In this document: positions 5,302-10,304 of the stretch, piece after piece
Numbering within the stretch: position 1 is the stretch's first letter
How the letters are laid out: each line of letters begins with the position of its first letter
NCBI GenBank assembly: GCA_052390495.1
Contig: JBQTGW010000300.1
Coordinates: 1-10,304, forward strand
Reading direction: 5' to 3'
Length of the DNA: 10,304 nucleotides
Source of the DNA: GCA-003244245 sp052390495
GTDB taxonomy: Bacteria; Actinomycetota; Actinomycetes; Mycobacteriales; Pseudonocardiaceae
Notes under the pieces: generated by a model
What the model was told of the DNA's origin: nothing
Databases searched by the model: none
What the model saw: only the letters and a program-made list of their open reading frames with translations
Translations under genes and position numbers: made by a program

Positions 5302-5576
5302 CTACTCCTGGTTGCGTAAGTAGAACTTCAGCACATCCTCGGGGATCTCGCCCGCAGCCTCACCTTGGGGATCGGGCCGATGTCAGCGAGCGCCTGGGGG
5401 TCGGTCACGATGCAACCCTGCGTGATGTCGGTCTTGCAGTCCGCGCCAGCTGCGAAGATCACGTCCTCGACTTGCGCCATCGCGCGTCCGCCATGCTCGG
5501 TGGATGGCATGAGGCTCGATCGCACCGAAGAAGGTCGGGTCTGTGCCGAACACGTCCAGCAGGACGCGAGAAAACT
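5302..5576 (-). pseudogene. 5'-truncated, frameshifted remnant upstream of DUF6879
   Basis: Protein-like sequence continues across three frame segments. These are FSRVLLDVFGTDPTFFGAIE and PHAIH in one frame, AMAQVEDVIFAAGADCKTDI plus TQGCIVTDPQALADIGPIP in the next, and finally AGEIPEDVLKFYLRNQE followed by a stop, back in the first frame. The switches fall near 5480-5490 and 5345-5375. Each segment has ordinary amino-acid composition, unlike shadow frames. The end lies 11 bp before the DUF6879 start, which suggests a former operon partner. The 5' side stops near the upstream region of the serine hydrolase gene, so its N-terminus is lost. I do not recognise the family. The middle piece could alternatively be a stand-alone 50-aa frame from an ATG at about 5481. 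Confidence 0.45.
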
Positions 5577-5638
5577 GTAAGCCCGGCGGGGGCTGGTTGG
5601 TCCTACAGGCACCACTGAGTGCTGAGGAGGACCACACC

Positions 5639-7210
5639 ATGCGTAACAACGACCCGACACCTACCCGCGCACGTCTGCGGCGCAAGCCCCTGCTGATGGC
5701 GGGAGCGCTCGCCATCGTCGCGGTTGTGGGCGTGGTCGGCGGCGTCAGCGACCTCTCCCACCCTGCCGAGAAGATCGGAACCTTGTTCAACGCCGCGGCG
5801 GGCTCGACCACCGGCGACACCACCACAACGCCCGCCAAACCGGACCCGACAGGGACCCGCGAGCAGCGCCCGGCATCGGGCCTGGTTGAGGATCGCGATC
5901 AGCCGACTGCGAAGCCCTCCACCACTGCGTCGGACACTGTCGCGAGCGAGCCGCGGCGGGAACTCCCGCCGAAGTTCGCGCGTCTGCTGGCCGGGCTGGA
6001 CCGGATCGAACCGCTGGACGAGACCGGCGCGGCGATCCCGGAGGAGCCGACCCACCTCACGGTGACGAGCGGGCCCAGCACGGTGACGAATGAGCCCAGC
6101 GCCGCCGTTGGGCCGCAGCCCAACACCACCTTCAAGGCCAACACGACAGAGGTGTTCGACATCGACCTGTTCGAGCAGAACATCCGCGCCGCGCTCGACG
6201 GCGAGACCGTGGGTTACTCGTATTCCATCGGCAAGTCCGGCAACCTCTACAGCCAGGACGGTGTCGGCCTGGCCCGGACCGAGGCCGAGGCCGGTGGAGA
6301 GGTGCCGCAGTCGGCGACGAAGGACATGACCGTGGCCAGCGTCAGCAAGACGATCACCACGGTCGCGGCGCTGCGCGTGTTCGAGGAGAAGGGCATCTCG
6401 GTCGACGACCCGATCGGTCCCTGGCTGCCCGGCACCTGGGAGCCCGGTGACGGCGTAGCTGAGATCACGTTCCGCGAGCTCATGACGCACACCAGCGGTC
6501 TGCGGCAGAACTACGAGACAGCCACCGGCGAAAGCGGCAAGGTCACCAGCGCTTACGAGAACATCAAGACAGCCGTGGAGCAGGACCTCGGGAGCCAAAC
6601 GAGCTCCTACGCGAACATGAACTTCGGGATCTTCCGGATCATGCTGCCCGCGATGCTGCTGGACACCGAGGTACCCGACTACGACTTCTCGGTGGGGCTG
6701 GCCGACGAGTGGGACGAGCTCACCAGCACGATCTTCAACGATCACATGCACGTGCTCTTCGCCTCGATCGGGGTGAACGGCAGTTGCGCACCGTCGGACC
6801 CGACGGCGACGGTGCTGTACCGCCTGCCCTACGACGGGGAGCCAGGGTGGGAGACACCGTCCTACGTTCTCGGCTGCGGCGGGTACGGGTACTACCTGTC
6901 CGCGAATGACCTCACGGCGTTCCTGTCATACCTGCGCTACACCGACGAGCTGCTCTCACCCGAGTCGCGCACGCTCATGCGTGATGGACTGCTGGGCCTG
7001 GGGACCAAGTCCGGTACCCACGGCACCGCCTACGGGCACGGCGGCTACTGGACCTCCGGCTCCGGCGCGATGACCAGCTGCGTGCTGTCCTTCCCCATCC
7101 ACGTCGACGCGTCCCTGCTCATCAACTCCGAAGGCGGCGACTACGGCTCAGACTCGACCTGCTCAGTACTGGCCGACGCGTTCGACGACGCCTGGGTCCC
7201 CTCCAGCTAG
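5639..7210 (+). CDS. Exported serine hydrolase, beta-lactamase/PBP-type (class C fold)
   Basis: The ATG at 5639 follows GAGGAGG at good spacing and gives 523 aa; the longer open frame upstream adds unlikely residues. The N-terminus has RRK, then a hydrophobic segment (about residues 18-37, LLMAGALAIVAVVGVVGGV) without a lipobox Cys, so it is a Sec signal or a membrane anchor. A Thr/Pro-rich linker follows (about 55-115). The catalytic motifs of Pfam beta-lactamase (PF00144) are all present: SVSK at 234-237 (nucleophile Ser234, Lys237), HTSG at 284-287, YAN at 324-326 and HGG at 467-469 in place of KTG. Four Cys in the last third may form disulfides outside the cell. Substrates of this class range from peptidoglycan-type peptides to esters and cannot be read here. 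A strong hairpin ends the unit. Confidence 0.92.
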   Translation: MRNNDPTPTRARLRRKPLLMAGALAIVAVVGVVGGVSDLSHPAEKIGTLFNAAAGSTTGDTTTTPAKPDPTGTREQRPASGLVEDRDQPTAKPSTTASDTVASEPRRELPPKFARLLAGLDRIEPLDETGAAIPEEPTHLTVTSGPSTVTNEPSAAVGPQPNTTFKANTTEVFDIDLFEQNIRAALDGETVGYSYSIGKSGNLYSQDGVGLARTEAEAGGEVPQSATKDMTVASVSKTITTVAALRVFEEKGISVDDPIGPWLPGTWEPGDGVAEITFRELMTHTSGLRQNYETATGESGKVTSAYENIKTAVEQDLGSQTSSYANMNFGIFRIMLPAMLLDTEVPDYDFSVGLADEWDELTSTIFNDHMHVLFASIGVNGSCAPSDPTATVLYRLPYDGEPGWETPSYVLGCGGYGYYLSANDLTAFLSYLRYTDELLSPESRTLMRDGLLGLGTKSGTHGTAYGHGGYWTSGSGAMTSCVLSFPIHVDASLLINSEGGDYGSDSTCSVLADAFDDAWVPSS

Positions 7211-7234
7211 CGACCAAGCGTCGCTAGAACTCCC

Positions 7235-7282
7235 GCTGGTGCGTGGTAGCGGGCGCCCTGACGCCCACTACCACGCACCAGC
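7235..7282 (+). terminator. Very strong intrinsic hairpin after the serine hydrolase gene
   Basis: Perfect 15-bp arms (7235-7249 and 7268-7282, GCTGGTGCGTGGTAG and its complement) are followed, after one C-A mismatch, by five more pairs, GGGCG/CGCCC, and a 6-nt loop CCCTGA. There is no T tract, which is common for actinobacterial terminators. It begins 24 bp past the stop codon. Confidence 0.85.
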
Positions 7283-7342
7283 CCTGCTGACAATCCCCTC
7301 CGCCCTCGGGGGTGTGCTGGCAGGGGCTCGTCTTCAGAGCCG

Positions 7343-7366
7343 ATGACGGGCATGATGACCCGTCAT
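7343..7366. promoter_or_regulatory. 8-bp inverted repeat covering the DUF488 start codon
   Basis: ATGACGGG (7343-7350) and CCCGTCAT (7359-7366) pair perfectly around CATGATGA. The right arm ends in the first two bases of the start codon at 7365, and no Shine-Dalgarno is visible before that ATG. It could be an operator overlapping a leaderless start, or an RNA hairpin that hides the start. Confidence 0.5.
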
Positions 7367-7805
7367 GACCGGTTCCCAGCTTTTGACCGTCGGCTACGAG
7401 GGCCGCAGCGCTGACGAGATCGTTGCCGAGCTCTGCGCCGCCAACGTAGCGGTATTGATTGATGTGCGGCTCACTCCGTTGTCGCGTAAGCCCGGGCTTT
7501 CAAAGCGGCGGTTGTCTCAGCAGCTGCACATGGCAGGCATCCGGTACGTGCACCTGCCTAGCTTGGGTAACCCCCGTGACAATAGAGATCGCTTCCGGGC
7601 CAGCGATCCGGCAGCGCTCGATAGGTTCCGAGAGATCTTGCGTGCGCCAGCGGGCGCTGCGGGGGTGGAGGAGGTGGCGGAACTCGCGGAAGATACGACA
7701 GTGGCACTGCTGTGCTTCGAGCGTGAGTCCCACCGCTGTCACCGGCAACTCATCGCAGATCGGTTACACGAGTTGTATCCACACCTCACCGTGCGACACG
7801 TCTGA
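7365..7805 (+). CDS. DUF488 family protein
   Basis: The 146-aa protein shows the DUF488 (PF04343) signatures in order: TVGYEGRS (8-15), LIDVRLTPLSRKPGLSKRRL (31-50), RYVHLPSLGNPRDNRDRF (60-77), and near the end LLCFERESHRCHRQLIADRL with Cys117, Cys125 and His126. The length is typical. The family is conserved and soluble but its biochemistry is not established; the two cysteines and conserved Arg residues are thought to form the active or ligand site. No ribosome-binding site is clear; translation may be leaderless, and an inverted repeat reaches into the start codon. The gene converges with the one at 7810-8289, with 4 bp between the stops. Confidence 0.9.
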   Translation: MTGSQLLTVGYEGRSADEIVAELCAANVAVLIDVRLTPLSRKPGLSKRRLSQQLHMAGIRYVHLPSLGNPRDNRDRFRASDPAALDRFREILRAPAGAAGVEEVAELAEDTTVALLCFERESHRCHRQLIADRLHELYPHLTVRHV

Positions 7806-7809
7806 TACT

Positions 7810-8289
7810 TCAGAAAAGTACGGAGTCCGAAGATGTTGCACCAGTCATGGGGTAGTACACCCCGAGCACACTGAAAACGCCACGCTTAAGCGGATTCTCC
7901 TGATTTCCCACGAAAATGAGCGGCGAAGTGCCGCGTTCAAACATTTGCACATAGAACTTTTCCCTAATGATCGATTTCAAGGATTCATCCGACTCTCGGC
8001 GAAACCGATGCTGTAACGCCGTGAACTCCCAATCAAGTATTCCCTGTTGATGCCCACTGCACCCAGCATGCTGGCAGGTGTACTTGAGAGTGCCCTTGAA
8101 GCGCGGCGGATCAAGTAGCACCGGCGGCGTCTCCTGGAACAGATCACCTTGCTGAGCGTATCTATCGAACCTCGCGCGTTGCTCGGGAGACCACCCGGGG
8201 TGAACGGAAAGCGACAGACCCGAGACCTGACGAGGACGTATCGCGCCAAGTGAGGGAGAGTCCATGTCATTCGAGACCGCTTGATTCAC
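7810..8289 (-). CDS. CxxxxCxGH protein often seen beside DUF488, probably N-terminally truncated
   Basis: The 159-aa frame contains RFKGTLKYTCQHAGCSGHQQ (about 63-82) with Cys72, Cys77 and His80 as possible metal ligands, directly followed by ILDWEFTALQ, and later FVGNQ (126-130) and FSVLGVYYP (139-147). I recall a conserved hypothetical family with this same order of motifs, often next to DUF488, whose members carry roughly 100 more N-terminal residues. Here the GTG at 8289 lacks a ribosome site, the first residues look unlike that family, and a stop codon lies five codons further upstream. A 5' deletion is therefore likely, and the gene may be dead. The reading of the family comes from memory of the pattern, not from a search. 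Confidence 0.7.
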   Translation of the reverse strand: MNQAVSNDMDSPSLGAIRPRQVSGLSLSVHPGWSPEQRARFDRYAQQGDLFQETPPVLLDPPRFKGTLKYTCQHAGCSGHQQGILDWEFTALQHRFRRESDESLKSIIREKFYVQMFERGTSPLIFVGNQENPLKRGVFSVLGVYYPMTGATSSDSVLF

Positions 8290-8658
8290 TCTGGCCCATT
8301 GCCGCTATACGATATGCCGATGCGCCACTCGATGATCGTACGCGGGAGCGATTGCTGGGGTAGCCGAGCTTGTGATCGAGCGGCCCTCGTCCGTGAGTGA
8401 TCTTCCTGGATGCGGCCGTGGTTGAGCCACAGTCGCAGCCTCTCTCGCATCTGGCGTGCTGAGGGACCAAGCTGGAACCCGGCCTGCCCGGGGTCTTCGT
8501 GGTCGGCGCCCGGAGCACCCGAAGACCGATGACCTCGCCGAGATCCAGGCCAGGATCGCGACGATGCGGGCGGAATCGGCGGCCCGTGCCTGACGGAAAC
8601 ACGCCCCTGGACACTGAAGAACTTCGTCGAAAGTGACAAGGAGCGATCGGCGTGGCGT
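8290..8658. other. 369 bp with no gene I can support; scraps of coding-like sequence
   Basis: On the plus strand a frame ends with KTDDLAEIQARIATMRAESA and a stop near 8593, with the composition of a real protein C-terminus. On the minus strand a frame reads SARQMRERLRLWLNHGRIQE around 8400-8460. Neither has a plausible start, ribosome site or full length. The stretch probably consists of pieces left by the rearrangement that also removed the front of the gene at 7810-8289. Confidence 0.4.
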
Positions 8659-8835
8659 TTAGCACGGTTCGATCCTGACGATCCTGATCTCATCTAGCGC
8701 GAGTGGCGTCCGGACGGCGACTAATCCCACCGCGTGGTCGAAGTCGATGACCGTCCCGCGCCGGACGTCCACCTTGAGCTCTTGGTTACGGACGTACGGG
8801 TACCTACGGCTCGCATACACAATCCGCTGGGTCAC
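8659..8835 (-). CDS. Small basic 58-aa protein, unknown
   Basis: The product runs MTQRIVYASRRYPYVRNQEL, then KVDVRRGTVIDFDHAVGLVA and VRTPLALDEIRIVRIEPC. It alternates short hydrophobic strands with turns and looks like a small beta-sheet protein. The composition is ordinary and unlike the Pro/Gly/Arg-rich shadow frame upstream of it, so the longer reading frame to 9282 is not credible. The chosen GTG at 8835 has GCGAGG a few bases upstream; TTG at 8838 is equally possible. The gene begins 16 bp after the stop of the gene at 8852-9301 and is probably cotranscribed with it. The function is unknown. Confidence 0.5.
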   Translation of the reverse strand: MTQRIVYASRRYPYVRNQELKVDVRRGTVIDFDHAVGLVAVRTPLALDEIRIVRIEPC

Positions 8836-8851
8836 CAAACCTCGCTGCGCC

Positions 8852-9301
8852 TTACGGCGGGGCCGGTGCTTCCCAGCCCCGCCGTGATCCGGGGCCGACC
8901 ATCCTGCCTGGGGAGGAGTCACCGCCGGGGAGGGGCGGGTGCGGGACGGTCGGGGCCTGCGGGTGCGGGTCGTCTTGGTCCAGCTCGCGAGCCAGCAGAT
9001 CCAGCAGCAGTGTCTCGTCGGGCTGCTGCAGCCAGTAACATGCCCAGACCCGGACCTGGCAGCGCCGTCGCGCCCGCCCGAGCACCGCACCCGGACGTCG
9101 ACACGACCGGCACCGGCCCCGGCGATCCACCGGGTGCCCCTCCACCAGCGAGTACAACGCAGCACACGCCCGCCACGGCACCGAACCCATCCCACCCCCC
9201 GCACCGGGCCCCGACTCGACAACCGCCCACAGGACACCGCGTAATCCCTCCCGCAGCAGGCCGTAGCTGGTCTGGTAGACACTGGGACCCTTATTAATCA
9301 T
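8852..9301 (-). CDS. YQTS-type protein with zinc-finger-like Cys/His cluster, 149 aa
   Basis: The N-terminus MINKGPSVYQTSYGLLREGL resembles the openings of the small genes at 294-446 and 2149-2361. The core carries His56, Cys64, Cys67 and Cys81 (EGHPVDRRGRCRSCRRP, then RRRCQV), spaced like a small zinc-binding knuckle, followed by YWLQQPDETLLLDLLARELD, a likely amphipathic helix. The last 35 residues are Pro/Gly-rich and probably disordered. I recall similar actinomycete hypothetical proteins with an LVEGHPVDRRGRCRSCRRPG core. The function is unknown. The start could be ATG 9301 or ATG 9307; neither has a good ribosome site. It heads a two-gene unit with the 58-aa gene, divergent from the SLOG gene. 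Confidence 0.6.
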   Translation of the reverse strand: MINKGPSVYQTSYGLLREGLRGVLWAVVESGPGAGGGMGSVPWRACAALYSLVEGHPVDRRGRCRSCRRPGAVLGRARRRCQVRVWACYWLQQPDETLLLDLLARELDQDDPHPQAPTVPHPPLPGGDSSPGRMVGPGSRRGWEAPAPP

Positions 9302-9528
9302 GGGCATGGTTTCGATACCACCTGCCACCCGGCGGACAGACAGCACCGATCGCAAGGATGCGACACGGTGCGGACCCCCCCGCGAAGCCGGGAGCCGTCG
9401 GGTCGAGCCTTCATCACTGATCCAAAACGGCAGCGCCGGTGACTCGTCGCCGTTGGTGGATTCATGTGGGACGCCACGCGGACGTTCTTGATGGTGTAGC
9501 CTGCCAACGAGCTAAATCAGTCTCGGAC

Positions 9529-9535
9529 GAGGGAG
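9529..9535 (+). promoter_or_regulatory. Ribosome-binding site deciding the SLOG gene start
   Basis: GAGGGAG lies 11 nt before the ATG at 9547 and makes that start preferable to the one at 9439, whose extra residues (WWIHVGRHADVLDG and so on) look non-coding. TGTAGCCT at 9495-9502 could be the -10 element of the transcript; no matching -35 was found. Confidence 0.5.
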
Positions 9536-9546
9536 TTAACCGTTTC

Positions 9547-10248
9547 ATGGGTGCCAGCGAACCAAACCGGGAGCTTTCTTTCCAGACCGGGATCTTGCCA
9601 GCAAACGACGGCGCGTTGACGGAAACCAACGGAACTTTCCATCGAGTTGCCGACAACCCTGTCATGCAGATTTTTGTCAGCGGCACCTGGAAGACGAGTA
9701 AGGCGGCTGAGTACCGCAAGCAGGGTTGGAGTCTCGGTCAGTTCCTTGCTCGCGCTGGGGTCGACCTCGCCTGCGGTCCTGGAACGGGGATTGCCCGGCA
9801 CGTCATCGACGGCTTCCGCTCTGAACCAGGGAGAGGGAGGGTGCGGTACTACCTGCCCCTGCGGGCGGAGATGGAAAAGGTAGGGGAGACGGTCGAAGAC
9901 GGGGCCGACGAGATCGTTGAGACCGATTTTGACTATCCCATGCGAAACGTGTGGCAGGTGAAACAGTCGCACGGCGTCTTTGTCCTTACCGGAGGGGACG
10001 GCACCCTAGAAGAGGTCTTGCCAGCCGTGATTGACTATGGCCTCCCGGTCGCCGTGGTCGATGGAGCTGGAACCGCCGCCGCCGCCTTGCGCGGACTGAT
10101 TAAGGTCTATCCCGGCTGGGAAAGCCTCCTTCGGATCGGCCCCGATGTTCAGTCCATCGTCCAACCGTTCATCGACCAGGTAAAGGCTGCCCAGCAGGCC
10201 CGTCTCGGTATCCAGAAGAATACAATCCCAGCGGACGTTGCCATATGA
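9547..10248 (+). CDS. SLOG/LOG-type Rossmann-fold nucleotide-binding protein (TIGR00725-like)
   Basis: The 233-aa protein has an N-terminal extension of about 40 residues, then the SLOG Rossmann core: MQIFVSGTWKT (40-50), LARAGVDLACGPGTGIARHV (67-86) for the phosphate-binding loop, YPMRNVWQVKQSHGVFVLTG (130-149), and GGDGTLEEV (149-157), the family's GGxGTxxE signature. The fold binds nucleotides or nucleotide-derived ligands. LOG enzymes hydrolyse cytokinin riboside monophosphates, whereas related SLOG proteins act as sensors or effectors in bacterial conflict systems. The MxxRK-type motif of LOG is altered here (MRNVW), so cytokinin activation is less likely. It overlaps the next gene by ATGA, so its partner lies just beyond the window. 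Confidence 0.85.
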   Translation: MGASEPNRELSFQTGILPANDGALTETNGTFHRVADNPVMQIFVSGTWKTSKAAEYRKQGWSLGQFLARAGVDLACGPGTGIARHVIDGFRSEPGRGRVRYYLPLRAEMEKVGETVEDGADEIVETDFDYPMRNVWQVKQSHGVFVLTGGDGTLEEVLPAVIDYGLPVAVVDGAGTAAAALRGLIKVYPGWESLLRIGPDVQSIVQPFIDQVKAAQQARLGIQKNTIPADVAI

Positions 10249-10304
10249 TCATCCGACCACCCATCCTTTCGCCTGAGCAGCTCGACTCCGCAACGCCGAT
10301 CATG
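10245..10304 (+). CDS. Start of an unknown gene overlapping the SLOG gene (partial)
   Basis: The ATG at 10245 shares ATGA with the SLOG stop (10246-10248) and opens 20 codons, MIIRPPILSPEQLDSATPIM, with no stop before the window ends. The overlap and ordinary composition make a real, translationally coupled gene likely. Too little is visible to name it. Confidence 0.6.
   Translation, partial: MIIRPPILSPEQLDSATPIM

Noticed and set aside
5603..6751. A 382-codon open frame antisense to the serine hydrolase
   Set aside because: It mirrors a gene with complete catalytic motifs and strong third-position GC bias; the Arg/Gly/Val-rich product shows no domain, and no ribosome site precedes it.
8659..9282. 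Reading the 58-aa gene as the end of a 207-aa protein
   Set aside because: The upstream part is Arg/Cys/Trp-rich nonsense overlapping the better supported gene at 8852-9301; protein-like composition starts only near 8840.
8734..9297. A 187-codon plus-strand proline-rich frame
   Set aside because: It is the complement of the YQTS gene region, with a low-complexity composition typical of shadow frames in GC-rich DNA.
9547..10248. Calling the SLOG protein a cytokinin riboside phosphohydrolase
   Set aside because: The MxxRK-type motif is not conserved and there is a 40-residue N-terminal extension, so only the wider fold is safe.
1..10304. tRNA or rRNA genes, integrase, transposase or att sites
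   Set aside because: I saw no cloverleaf, rRNA-like segment, recombinase gene or convincing direct-repeat att pair on either strand; mobility is suggested only by duplications and fragments.

Overview
This looks like chromosomal DNA from a high-GC actinomycete, probably of the Streptosporangiales type (Nonomuraea, Streptosporangium or Actinomadura-like). The reasons are the strong G/C third-position bias, GTG and TTG starts, GTGA and ATGA stop/start overlaps, and families that are mostly actinobacterial: a Rv0121-type F420-dependent PPOX protein, a DUF6879 protein, an XRE regulator with a helical-repeat C-terminus coupled to a flavoprotein, and a HutC/UTRA-type GntR regulator. The genus is an inference.

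Layout. Positions 1-124 hold three spaced hairpin repeats of about 42 bp. Positions 205-446 (minus) hold two tiny GTGA-overlapping reading frames. The first starts with a motif of the form SxYxxSSHLxxIVALxVAY. Positions 581-1890 hold a PPOX-type oxidoreductase gene and a convergent GntR/UTRA gene whose stops are 2 bp apart. Two perfect copies of a 15-bp near-palindrome sit in the oxidoreductase promoter region. Positions 1929-2361 are a graveyard: a possible terminase-like fragment, and a chimera joining a second SxYxTSSHL N-terminus to the C-terminal segment of the DUF6879 gene found about 2.6 kb to the right. Positions 2390-4651 form a divergent pair of transcription units: leftward, a 14-residue peptide coupled to an 89-aa protein; rightward, an XRE regulator coupled to an HFCD-type flavoprotein. 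Positions 4766-5576 (minus) hold the intact DUF6879 gene preceded by a frameshifted remnant. Positions 5639-7210 encode a secreted or membrane-anchored serine hydrolase of the beta-lactamase/PBP fold, closed by a very strong hairpin. Positions 7365-8289 are a convergent pair, DUF488 and a CxxxxCxGH protein that appears to lack its N-terminus. Positions 8659-9301 (minus) are a third YQTS-type gene with a zinc-finger-like Cys/His cluster, followed by a 58-aa protein. Positions 9547-10304 start a SLOG/LOG-type Rossmann gene that overlaps a further gene cut by the window edge.

How it fits together. I see no complete defence, secretion or biosynthetic system. The window is an accessory or rearranged region made of small regulatory modules, decayed gene pieces and intragenomic duplications. 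The best supported working units are GntR with its candidate operators and the PPOX gene, the XRE-flavoprotein operon facing the peptide/89-aa operon, and the SLOG operon running off the right edge. The most unusual structural signals are the 94-bp duplication that built the chimera, the recurrent small YxTS proteins on the minus strand, the tandem hairpins at the left edge, and an 8-bp inverted repeat whose right arm ends in the first two bases of the DUF488 start codon.
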